In this document: positions 46,267 to 55,296 of the stretch, one piece after another
Layout of the letters: each line of letters opens with the position of its first letter
Position numbering within the stretch: the first letter of the stretch is position 1
Assembly (NCBI RefSeq): GCF_001854475.1
Contig: NZ_MNAN01000026.1
Span: 372,001-436,000 of the forward strand
Direction: 5' to 3'
DNA: 64,000 bases
Origin: Pseudoalteromonas byunsanensis
GTDB taxonomy: Bacteria > Pseudomonadota > Gammaproteobacteria > Enterobacterales > Alteromonadaceae
The notes under the pieces: generated by a model
What the model was told of the DNA's origin: nothing
The model's input: the letters and a program-made list of their open reading frames with translations, nothing else
The model's database searches: none
Translations under genes and position numbers: made by a program

Positions 46267-46564
46267 GTTCTGCCTCTAGCTGATATAATTGGTCTGACAC
46301 CGCTTTGAGATCGACATTGCCAATAAAATCGTCGCTCAATGTTAAAATAGCATTGAGATTATGAGTCAATTTCTCAGTCTGTAGCTCACCTGGCTTTAAT
46401 GCTGTCTGTAACAAGTGCAGTGCCATATCAGCCAGCAGTAGCCTCTGCTTATCAGGCCATTCTTTGTCTGTTTTACTAGCGGGATGTCGCAGCACAGCTT
46501 GCTCAACTTCATCGTGAATACTCCAGCTGAGCGTTAAAATGTCTTGTCGTTGTTGTTTATCCAT
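46256..46564 (-). CDS. Small helical protein of unknown function
   Basis: A 102-residue, acidic, alpha-helical protein without transmembrane segments or recognisable motif. It overlaps the DUF2164 gene by 11 bases, which argues that it is a genuine translated partner rather than a shadow. The pattern of heptads (LLLADMALHLLQTAL) could support oligomerisation. Function unknown. Confidence 0.6.
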   Translation of the reverse strand: MDKQQRQDILTLSWSIHDEVEQAVLRHPASKTDKEWPDKQRLLLADMALHLLQTALKPGELQTEKLTHNLNAILTLSDDFIGNVDLKAVSDQLYQLEAEHES

Positions 46565-46666
46565 ATCCTTGATTCCTGAAAATTCTCATATGCGGTACTT
46601 TGAATAAAATACCACGCCAATGCAATGGTGAATATTTCAACTTACCCAAGCTTCTATACAAATAGG

Positions 46667-48517
46667 TTAACTACTTAATGTGTCAGCCTTTGGGTTTTTT
46701 GGATAATAGTACTCACCTTGTTGTGCACACAAATTGAACTCACGGGTATTCTTATATGGCAACTTCATAAACCCCGCTACACCCACATCTTCAATACTCA
46801 TTGCGTACTGCATAATACGGTTCAGCAATGCTTTAAATTGTTCTTCTTTACTGGCATCCAACAGTCGATAGTAATGATGTATCTTAAGACGATTCTCTAA
46901 CGACTCAAAAATGATACAACCTGTATGGTGAATTTGGTTTAACTCAAATACACACTTAATGATGCTTTTTGGCAACTGCAATTGCTCATCAGGGTCTTTA
47001 CCATCTTCAAAATAGCTATGTGGTCTTGTCAATTCATTACTAGAAACATCCACCACGGAATATGACAGTTGGGGGAGCTGGTCAAAAATAAATGCGCCTG
47101 TTCCATCCCGCTCTAACTGAATGGTTTGCCTAGCATCAAACAAGCAGCATTTAAATAAACCCTTTTGCGTGATCCCCTGTGCGAGCATCACTGTGGCATT
47201 GATAGCGTCTGTCAGTGCTTTTTGTAGCTCGCTATCATGTAGAATTAAACTGGATTCTATATATAGTGAGTCTTCTTTCCAATGAAAGCTCAACCCACCT
47301 ACAACTGGATATTTGGCCAAACGGCTGATTGAAGCAAGAAAGGCTTTTTCAATATCACCCGTATCAAACAAAAACTCTTTATAGTATCTGTCTAACTGTG
47401 CATCGTTTACATCGTGTAGCTGTTGATTATGATCGGCACGGCGCAGAAATTCTTTTCGCGAGCTGTACACTACCGTATCAGGTTGCTCATCGGTGTTACT
47501 TACCCAAAATGGTATATTTGCTTTAGAGTCTTTTCGCGACAGGCGAGGCAAGTAGGCTCGCGCCATTGCAGGCATATTTCGCATGAAATAATCACCTGCT
47601 TGATCTCGTGTATGCTTATCTTTGCTTAACATAGCATCAATCACGGCTGCAAACTCTTTTGGTAGGCCTAGACTTTTAGCAGGAATCACCTGCGCACCAA
47701 AACGGCAGGACTGTGCACTGGCGAGCGCATAAATAGTTGATGCAACTCCTTGCTCATCAAAACGCGGCGACGATTGCGCCCCTGACATTTGCTCATCACC
47801 AATGAAGTAAACATCTCCCATTCTTGCGTTGGTACTAGCAACATCAGAAGACATTAAGTCCATGATATTACTCGCCACAGGTTCACCATGTTCATCTATC
47901 TGTGCATAAACAGAGCTTCCCCAATCCACCAGCGAGAAACATTTAGTCTGTTCATCCCACACTATGTTTGATGGCTTAATATCTCCATGAACTATAGGCT
48001 GAGGAGACATACCATTTCGATGAGCACGTAAGTCACGTAATACATTACGCAACTTCAAAGCCAGCGCAACTAGTTCATCCGCATAAAACCGGCCACGCTT
48101 AAGGGATATTTTTTCTAAATCTTCCCCTGGGGCACGTTCCATCATTAAAATACCTTGCTTTTTAACACGTTCAAAAGCAAAAAACTTCGGTACCATTGGA
48201 TTGCGTATTTGTGAAAGCATGTAAGCTTCGTCCTCAAGCCTATCACGCACAGCCTGAGATAAAGTAATACGAGAAAATTTAAACACCCATTGTTGGTTAT
48301 CAGGACTGACCCCCGCAAACACAAACCCAAATGCCCCTGACCCTATAATATCAACGTCACGATAGCCCAACATAGTGAGTTGCTTTTTACAGATATTCAG
48401 CCACTGGCGGTGTTTTTTTGCATCATGATGCGACAACAAATAGATTGATTGTTGCTCATTGATATAGAAGTTATGGATGGACTTGGCGCTTTGTTTAACT
48501 GGAGCTGGGTTTTTCAT
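46667..48517 (-). CDS. Hanks-type serine/threonine protein kinase with unknown C-terminal domain
   Basis: A 616-residue protein starting at the ATG at 48517 (AAGG five bases upstream); a GTG four codons earlier lacks such a site. The N-terminal kinase domain (about residues 45-330) has a glycine loop GSGAFGFVF (59-67), the ATP Lys80 in VFKFSR, a catalytic loop HGDIKPSN (His177, Asp179) and a DWG in place of DFG (Asp199). The essential residues are all present, so it should be active. Residues ~330-616 match nothing I recognise and have no transmembrane segment. It sits directly downstream of glnS, separated by a terminator only 17 bases from its ATG. Confidence 0.88.
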   Translation of the reverse strand: MKNPAPVKQSAKSIHNFYINEQQSIYLLSHHDAKKHRQWLNICKKQLTMLGYRDVDIIGSGAFGFVFAGVSPDNQQWVFKFSRITLSQAVRDRLEDEAYMLSQIRNPMVPKFFAFERVKKQGILMMERAPGEDLEKISLKRGRFYADELVALALKLRNVLRDLRAHRNGMSPQPIVHGDIKPSNIVWDEQTKCFSLVDWGSSVYAQIDEHGEPVASNIMDLMSSDVASTNARMGDVYFIGDEQMSGAQSSPRFDEQGVASTIYALASAQSCRFGAQVIPAKSLGLPKEFAAVIDAMLSKDKHTRDQAGDYFMRNMPAMARAYLPRLSRKDSKANIPFWVSNTDEQPDTVVYSSRKEFLRRADHNQQLHDVNDAQLDRYYKEFLFDTGDIEKAFLASISRLAKYPVVGGLSFHWKEDSLYIESSLILHDSELQKALTDAINATVMLAQGITQKGLFKCCLFDARQTIQLERDGTGAFIFDQLPQLSYSVVDVSSNELTRPHSYFEDGKDPDEQLQLPKSIIKCVFELNQIHHTGCIIFESLENRLKIHHYYRLLDASKEEQFKALLNRIMQYAMSIEDVGVAGFMKLPYKNTREFNLCAQQGEYYYPKNPKADTLSS

Positions 48518-48534
48518 AGTGCCTTTCACTGACG

Positions 48535-48562
48535 AAAAAAGGCCGAATTAATCGGCCTTTTT
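48535..48562 (-). terminator. glnS terminator in front of the kinase gene
   Basis: The stem GGCCGA/TCGGCC has a five-base loop and is extended by A-T pairs, with six U residues at the 3' end on the minus strand. It lies 13 bases past the glnS stop and ends 17 bases before the kinase ATG. Confidence 0.88.
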
Positions 48563-48575
48563 AATGATGATTTAC

Positions 48576-50246
48576 TTAGGCGTTTTCAATTTTCGCCCAA
48601 GAATCCCTTAATCCCACAGTTTGGTTGAATACCAATTCAGTCGCTTTGCTATCACGGCAGTAATAACCCATCCGCTCAAATTGGAAACCCTGTTCAGCTA
48701 CTGCTTGAGCCAAAGATGGTTCTAACTTAGCTTGATTGATAATAACCAATGACTCCGGGTTAAGTGTTTGCGTAAAGTCTTCCGCAGCTGCAGGGTTTGG
48801 TACGCTAAACAATCGATCATATTGACGCACCTGTGCTTCAACACAATGTGTTGCTGAAACCCAATGGATCACCCCTTTAACCTTACGTCCATCACTTGGG
48901 TTTTTCCCTAAAGTGTCAGCGTCATAGCTACAATACAAAGTGGTAATGTTACCCTGCGCATCTTCATCAAAGCGCTCCGCTTTGATGACATAAGCATTAC
49001 GCAAACGCACTTCTTTACCTAGCACCAAACGCTTGAACTTTTTATTCGCCTCAACACGGAAGTCCTCGCGTTCAATATAAAGTTCTTTTGTGAAAGGCAA
49101 CTCGCGGGTTCCCATAGACTCATCGCTCGGATGATTAGGCGCTACAAGTTGCTCCACCTTCGCATCTTCAAAGTTTTCGATAACAACTTTAATTGGGTCT
49201 AATACAGCCATCGCACGTGGCGCATTTTCGTTTAAGTCATCGCGGATACACGCTTCTAACATGCCCATTTCAACCATGTTATCTTGCTTGGTGATACCGA
49301 TACGTTTACAGAACTCACGAATTGATGCAGGGGTATAACCACGGCGACGTAAGCCAGCGATAGTAGGCATACGAGGGTCATCCCAGCCCTCTACGTGGCC
49401 ATTGACAACCAAGTCGTTAAGCTTGCGCTTTGACATTACTGTGTATTCAAGATTTAATCGAGAAAACTCAATCTGCTGTGGATGGCAGCCAATACTAATA
49501 TTGTCCAATACCCAGTCGTACAAACGACGGTTGTCTTGGAATTCAAGCGTACATAATGAGTGAGTGATCCCCTCTAACGCATCTGAAATACAGTGCGTAA
49601 AGTCGTACATGGGGTAAATACACCACTTATCACCCGTTTGATGATGATGAGCAAAGCGAATACGGTAGATGATAGGGTCACGCAACACCATAAATGAGCT
49701 GGCCATATCAATTTTTGCACGCAGTACACACTCGCCTTCTTTGAATTCACCTTTACGCATCTTTTCAAATAATGCGAGGTTTTCTTCAACTGGCGTATCA
49801 CGATAAGGGCTATTCTTACCTGGCTCAGTTAATGTACCACGATATTCACGCGCCTGATCTGGTGACAGAAAACAAACGTAAGCTAAGCCTTTTTCAATCA
49901 GTTCTACAGCATAACCATGTAACTGTTCAAAATAGTTAGATGAGTAACAGATATCACCATCCCACTTAAAGCCTAACCAACTAACGTCTTCCTGAATCGA
50001 CTTCACGTAATTGATGTCTTCTTTTTCTGGGTTGGTATCATCAAAACGTAAGTTACAAAGACCCTTATAATCTTGTGCGATGCCAAAGTTAAGGCATATT
50101 GATTTAGCATGGCCAATATGTAAAAACCCATTTGGCTCAGGCGGGAAACGCGTGTGCGTTTGTTGATGCTTACCACTAGCCAAATCAGCATCAATAATTG
50201 TTCTAATAAAATTCGTTGGGCGATTTTCGATTTCCGCCATGGGCAT
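48576..50246 (-). CDS. glnS: Glutaminyl-tRNA synthetase
   Basis: A class I synthetase of 556 residues (E. coli 554). The HIGH-type motif appears as [15 protein letters not shown] and the KMSKS-type as [11 protein letters not shown]; the C-terminal beta-barrels read the anticodon. The start at 50246 has AGAGGA five bases away; a second ATG two codons later gives the homology-standard N terminus ([11 protein letters not shown]), so either is possible. It directly charges tRNA-Gln in gammaproteobacteria. It ends in a terminator ahead of the kinase gene. Confidence 0.98.
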   Translation of the reverse strand: MPMAEIENRPTNFIRTIIDADLASGKHQQTHTRFPPEPNGFLHIGHAKSICLNFGIAQDYKGLCNLRFDDTNPEKEDINYVKSIQEDVSWLGFKWDGDICYSSNYFEQLHGYAVELIEKGLAYVCFLSPDQAREYRGTLTEPGKNSPYRDTPVEENLALFEKMRKGEFKEGECVLRAKIDMASSFMVLRDPIIYRIRFAHHHQTGDKWCIYPMYDFTHCISDALEGITHSLCTLEFQDNRRLYDWVLDNISIGCHPQQIEFSRLNLEYTVMSKRKLNDLVVNGHVEGWDDPRMPTIAGLRRRGYTPASIREFCKRIGITKQDNMVEMGMLEACIRDDLNENAPRAMAVLDPIKVVIENFEDAKVEQLVAPNHPSDESMGTRELPFTKELYIEREDFRVEANKKFKRLVLGKEVRLRNAYVIKAERFDEDAQGNITTLYCSYDADTLGKNPSDGRKVKGVIHWVSATHCVEAQVRQYDRLFSVPNPAAAEDFTQTLNPESLVIINQAKLEPSLAQAVAEQGFQFERMGYYCRDSKATELVFNQTVGLRDSWAKIENA

Positions 50247-50470
50247 GCATTCCTCTGAAATTTAGCACTGAATAACTTCGGCATTATTACAAAATCCACC
50301 GTGAACTTACAGCAAATCCTGCTTTAGATCAGAATAATTATTTTTAGGTAGCATAATATTTCAGCACGAACTTTAAAATTTCATGACACTTTTTGTTCTA
50401 TCGCAATAAAAAAGTCATGAAAGGTATGTATAGTGATCCCATACAGTGATGTAATCCAAGGATAATATAA

Positions 50471-51544
50471 ATGGCTTCAATGACACTTAATCGCGTCTAT
50501 ATTCCAACTAACGCGCGAAACAATCAGTATATCCTCGCAGAGTTCAAACCAACTGATGAATTTTATGATTGCTTTGATGATCTGCAAAGTTGTTACGAAC
50601 GCTTAGCACGCCAGCTTTTTGCGCTTTGCGATGAGTATGAGCTTCACAACGTTCACTTAATTGCTAATGATAAGTTACCGGTTGTACGTTTTCACGAAGA
50701 ATCATACTGCCTACAAACTCAAAAGCAGATGCTGTTTTTTTATAACCCTAAGTATCATGAAGCCCATAAGTCTTATTGGGAAGATGGCGTAAAAGCACGC
50801 AAAATTACGCTGCTATTCTTGGCCACTGGCAGTGACATTAGAGCCAACGCGGCCCATTTCCATGGCAAAGTCAAACGCACACTAGAAGCCTTATTAGAAA
50901 CTTCAAAAAACATTGGTGAGAATGCGCTCAGAATTAGAGATCACCAGCACTTAACTTACGACATTTTTGCCAAAGCTAAAGATGTCAAAGAAAGCTATGG
51001 CTATAAATTAAGAAGTTTATACCCTAGATATCAGGCTAGAAACTGCTCGTTACCCGATGAGCACTCTGAAATGACCTATGCTACATTTAGTCTACCTGTG
51101 ACTCGTGCACTAAAAACTGAGTACCAACATCTGTTGCGCCCAGGGGATTATAGTCAGTTTTACAAACATATCGAGGATATTTTCTTCTCTGGATGTGCTG
51201 ACAAACAACTGTCATTATGTGCGTTCGTCGCCGACGGTCGCCTACCATTAGTACGTAACAGTCAAATTGAGAAAACTAGCGAAAATAGTGAGCTACAAAA
51301 ACTAAGCTTCGATACAGAAAGTGACAAAGTACAAATTACTTCAGTTTGGGATGGCGACAAACTAGTTGATACCATGAATTTTGTCATCGTTGCACACGCA
51401 TCCAACAAAAAAGATATGGGCTATGGTCGCTTTATGAACAGTGTAGAAAGCGTGATCCACTCATTTAGCACAAAATTACACATTAACCCGGCTAAACAAG
51501 ATGTAAATGTACGATTCTTTCAGCACATTAGTTATCAATTTTAA
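50471..51544 (+). CDS. DUF3083-like protein
   Basis: A 357-residue cytosolic protein. I associate it with DUF3083, a family restricted to Alteromonadales and relatives, on general sequence character (ANAAHFHGKVKRTLEALLETS, and a repeated pattern with LPVVRFHEES and LPLVRNSQIE). These two similar stretches suggest two related halves of roughly 180 residues each. The function is unknown. The gene is monocistronic and convergent with the big sensor kinase, only four bases apart with no hairpin between. Confidence 0.6.
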   Translation: MASMTLNRVYIPTNARNNQYILAEFKPTDEFYDCFDDLQSCYERLARQLFALCDEYELHNVHLIANDKLPVVRFHEESYCLQTQKQMLFFYNPKYHEAHKSYWEDGVKARKITLLFLATGSDIRANAAHFHGKVKRTLEALLETSKNIGENALRIRDHQHLTYDIFAKAKDVKESYGYKLRSLYPRYQARNCSLPDEHSEMTYATFSLPVTRALKTEYQHLLRPGDYSQFYKHIEDIFFSGCADKQLSLCAFVADGRLPLVRNSQIEKTSENSELQKLSFDTESDKVQITSVWDGDKLVDTMNFVIVAHASNKKDMGYGRFMNSVESVIHSFSTKLHINPAKQDVNVRFFQHISYQF

Positions 51545-51548
51545 TTGA

Positions 51549-54500
51549 CTAGCCCTTGGTGCCAGTTTCAGTTTCTGCGAACTCGATAATTGGCACCTTT
51601 ATTTTGACCTTAATTCCTTGCTCTAGCTCCGAGAAGCAACGGATCTCCCCTTTCAATAGCTGAGTTACCAAGTTGTAAACTATATGCATACCCAAACCAC
51701 AACCACCTTGACTACGTTTACTTGTCACAAATGGATCAAATACGGTTTTAAGCATACTTTTTGACATGCCTTCCCCGTTGTCTTGATAATTCATGTACCA
51801 GTAATTTTCATCTATCGAAAACTCTATGTTCACCTCTCCACTGTGGCGTTTTTCAAACCCGTGAATAACCGAGTTGTTCAGCAAATTGGTGAGAATCTGA
51901 TACACAGCCCCTGCATAGGTGTTGATTTCAACATCATCTTTGCCAGCTATTTTAATCTCAATATTTTTCTTTTTGATTAGCGGTTCTAAAGATGTCAACA
52001 CATCCTGAATATACGTTTTTAAGTTAATGTGCCGACAAATTTCACTAGATTGATCCACAGCCACTTGTTTAAAATTGCATATCAGATTTTGTGCTCTATC
52101 TAAATTCCTAAATATTAATTGATACCCTTCAGCCTGTTCTCTCAACGCCTTGCTCAGATCTTTTTGACTAAGCGTTTTGTTTTGCAACTTTTTCTCAATT
52201 TTTTGCGCGCTCTCTTCATTGTACGTCAAGGCTGTTAACGCAACACCCAATGGGGTATTTATTTCATGAGCAATTCCTGCAACCAAACTGCCCAAAGACG
52301 CCATTTTCTCGCTTTCTATTAATTCATCCTGGGTATGCTTGAGCTCCAACATCGCCTGTTCAAGCTTTTGATTTTTCTTATATAACTCATCTGTGCGTAC
52401 TGCTACTTTTATCTCTAATTGTTCATTGAGAGCTTGCAGTGCATTTTGATGCTGCTTCAATTCTGCGATGTCTTTAAGCGCTCCTGCAATACGTATTGCC
52501 TTGCCATTACTATCGCGTTTTACAACCTTGCCTCTATCAAGTACCCATGCCCAGTGACCATCTAAGTCTTTTACGCGAATTGCTATCTCGTAACTTTGTA
52601 CTTCTCCATGAATACACAATTCAACTTTATCCTGTAGGTATGGACGATCTTCTGGGTGTACAAACTGCCCCAAATCATCCAATGTCATGCGAGTTTGTGT
52701 GACTCCATAATCAACTCGTGGAGAAACACTATGCCGATAAATCGTGTGATCAGTTAAATGCCAGTCCCATAACTCGTCTCCACTGGCCCATAATGACAGT
52801 TCAAGTCGCTGCTGTAAGTCTTGCATTTTTTTGTTCGCCCGCACGACTTGGCGATAGCGACGCTGTCTAGCCTGAACAATAAAAAGCACAATCAGCAATA
52901 TACTCAGCCCATATGCGGCTTTTGAGTAGTTATTCCACCACCAAGGTGCATGAACCTTAATCACAAAGCGATGCTTGGGAGATTGGATATTAAAGCGATT
53001 CAACGTATACGCTTCGACTACATAGTCTGAGGGCTCTAAGCGAAGCAAATTAACTTGTCGAACGCCGGAGGCCAACTTAAGCCACTTGTTACTTAAGCCC
53101 AATACCCGATAGTAAAACTGCTGCTGTTCCGAGCCATAATCCAAACTTGAGTATTGTAGTGAAATGATATTTTCATCGTGAGCAAGGTTCAGCTCCTTAG
53201 CAAGCTCTGCTGAGGTATTCAAATGCCCTTCTGTGCTAGGCAGTAACGCTTTTCCCAGCAGTTCAATATTACTTATGAGAAGTGGTTTTTCAGTTTTATC
53301 TATGTCGACTTTTTGTGGGTAAAACTGATTGAAACCTTTTGCTCCGCCAATAAAAACACGTCCATCTGGTGCTAACCACGCCGCGTTATAATTGAATTCA
53401 TTATCTTGAATACCATCTATTGGTGAAAAATTATGTATTTCAAAATTAGCGGTATGAATTTGGCTCAACCCTCCACTACTGCCCACCCACAGGTGGTCAA
53501 AACCATCATAAACAATCGCCCATATTGCGTTATTCGCTAATCCATTCTCTTGTCCAATGGTACGAACTAATTCAAATTCAGCATTAACGAGCGATAGTCC
53601 CAGTTCACTAGCAACCCAGACATTGCCGTACTGATCGCGCTCTAGCATAAACACCAGATCTGACACTAAGCCATCCTGAGTGTTGATATTATCTAGTTGA
53701 CCATTGTTGTATCTGAACAAGCCATTACCGATAGAGCCAAACCACAGTGCACCTTCTATACTCTTCATTGAAGAAACATGACTCGGAGCCTTAATAGTCG
53801 GTGAAAAATATGGCTCAATTGCATCTTTATGATCTACATATTTGAGCAAACCAGACGTACGTGAACTAATCAAAATCTCGCCGTTGTGTTTTATTAAACT
53901 ATTAAAGGTGAGCTCCGGGCCATTACCAAAGTCAGGCTTCAGGTGTTCAACATGACCACTGGTTACATCGAACTTAATAACGCCATTTCCTCTGGTTGTT
54001 ACCCACATTTGCCCATCAATAAATGTAACTTGTGTAATAAAGCTTTTCTCTATCAAATCAAGCGCGGGGTATAATTGATGAGCGGCAAGAAACCCTTTTC
54101 CATCAAATGCGTACAAACCACTCGAAGTGGCAAACCAAAGTCTATCCTGGCTATCTATAGCAAAACTTCTAATGTCAGGGCTTCCTAAAGGAGCTTGCGG
54201 ATAGCTAAATTGGCTAACATGGCCAAATGACTCGCTAAGTTTACTAAAAAAATGTAGTCCTCGAGTTTCCGTTCCTAACCACAAGTCCTGATTTAAGTCC
54301 CGCATCACGGTAATGACATTGTTATCCATAAGCCCACCAGCCTGCAGAGGCCGTTTGTACCAATGGTTTATGAGCTGCCCTTGCCTATCAAGTAAATACA
54401 AACCGTTACTACTAGATACCAGCACCTCATCACCATTTACGGTAACATTATGCAAAGTCACACTATTGTCCTTGGTAAAGCTTCTGGACCACAACACCCT

Positions 54501-55202
54501 TTCGTACAAAGTATCAAAGTAGATCAATTGCTGCATTTTACTGATCAGTACAACGCGTTGCGCCGAGAAACTCATTTTTTCATATTCACCACCCAGCAAT
54601 AACTGCACTTCGCCTGACTCTTTTAAGAATTTCATTAAGCCTTGATCGCTGAGATAATAGTAACCATCTGGACGTTCAATGACATTACGAATAAAACGCC
54701 CAGGCAATAACACTTTACTCGGTATTAACGTGCCCTGATTAATTTGATAAACGACCCCATCTTCAGAAGAAACGACAACATTAGGACCATTACAGTCGAG
54801 CGAAATAACCCTGTCTGATGGAACATTTTCATGTTGTTCAGACAAAAATGAAGTAAATGTGCCTTTACCACTGTGATAAACACTGAGCCCTGTGCGAGTA
54901 CCGATCCAAACCTTATCAGCGCTAATGCACAAATCGGTTACAAAGCCGCCAGCAAGACTACCTGAGTCTTGCTGCTTTGGCGTAAACTGTTTAAATTCAT
55001 GGCCATCAAAACGGTTTAGACCCGCTTGTGTACCTATCCAAATATAGCCGAATTGATCTTGTGCAAGTGCAGTTACCGTGACTTGGCTGAGCCCACTACT
55101 ATAGTCGTAATGACGCATGATCTGGGCTGTATCCGTAAATTGCGGTACCGCATGAGCGACATTAAATAGCAGCGCGAAGCATAAACACCATCTGAAATGC
55201 AT
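51549..55202 (-). CDS. Two-component-propeller sensor histidine kinase
   Basis: A very large sensor kinase (1217 aa). Signal peptide MHFRWCLCFALLFNVAHA, then about 700 residues of Reg_prop propeller repeats (for example AQDQFGYIWIGTQAGLNRFDG and GYIWIGTQAGL, DNVWVASELGLS), a Y_Y_Y-type domain (LEPSDYVVEAYTLNR), one transmembrane helix near residue 765 and a PAS domain (~800-920). The kinase core follows, with the H-box His979 (AGIAHEINTPLG), N-box LTNLLNNSVIHG and GLGMHIVYN. There is no receiver or DNA-binding domain and no response-regulator gene nearby, so it signals to a distant partner. Propeller sensors often detect polysaccharide or peptide products in the periplasm. Confidence 0.92.
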   Translation of the reverse strand: MHFRWCLCFALLFNVAHAVPQFTDTAQIMRHYDYSSGLSQVTVTALAQDQFGYIWIGTQAGLNRFDGHEFKQFTPKQQDSGSLAGGFVTDLCISADKVWIGTRTGLSVYHSGKGTFTSFLSEQHENVPSDRVISLDCNGPNVVVSSEDGVVYQINQGTLIPSKVLLPGRFIRNVIERPDGYYYLSDQGLMKFLKESGEVQLLLGGEYEKMSFSAQRVVLISKMQQLIYFDTLYERVLWSRSFTKDNSVTLHNVTVNGDEVLVSSSNGLYLLDRQGQLINHWYKRPLQAGGLMDNNVITVMRDLNQDLWLGTETRGLHFFSKLSESFGHVSQFSYPQAPLGSPDIRSFAIDSQDRLWFATSSGLYAFDGKGFLAAHQLYPALDLIEKSFITQVTFIDGQMWVTTRGNGVIKFDVTSGHVEHLKPDFGNGPELTFNSLIKHNGEILISSRTSGLLKYVDHKDAIEPYFSPTIKAPSHVSSMKSIEGALWFGSIGNGLFRYNNGQLDNINTQDGLVSDLVFMLERDQYGNVWVASELGLSLVNAEFELVRTIGQENGLANNAIWAIVYDGFDHLWVGSSGGLSQIHTANFEIHNFSPIDGIQDNEFNYNAAWLAPDGRVFIGGAKGFNQFYPQKVDIDKTEKPLLISNIELLGKALLPSTEGHLNTSAELAKELNLAHDENIISLQYSSLDYGSEQQQFYYRVLGLSNKWLKLASGVRQVNLLRLEPSDYVVEAYTLNRFNIQSPKHRFVIKVHAPWWWNNYSKAAYGLSILLIVLFIVQARQRRYRQVVRANKKMQDLQQRLELSLWASGDELWDWHLTDHTIYRHSVSPRVDYGVTQTRMTLDDLGQFVHPEDRPYLQDKVELCIHGEVQSYEIAIRVKDLDGHWAWVLDRGKVVKRDSNGKAIRIAGALKDIAELKQHQNALQALNEQLEIKVAVRTDELYKKNQKLEQAMLELKHTQDELIESEKMASLGSLVAGIAHEINTPLGVALTALTYNEESAQKIEKKLQNKTLSQKDLSKALREQAEGYQLIFRNLDRAQNLICNFKQVAVDQSSEICRHINLKTYIQDVLTSLEPLIKKKNIEIKIAGKDDVEINTYAGAVYQILTNLLNNSVIHGFEKRHSGEVNIEFSIDENYWYMNYQDNGEGMSKSMLKTVFDPFVTSKRSQGGCGLGMHIVYNLVTQLLKGEIRCFSELEQGIKVKIKVPIIEFAETETGTKG

Positions 55203-55296
55203 ATGATACCGAGTGAGAGGGCTTTTTATAAATATAGCAAAAAGTTATGAGTTATGAAGTGTAGGACTTAATTGCCGCCCCCCATAGCAGTCGTAC

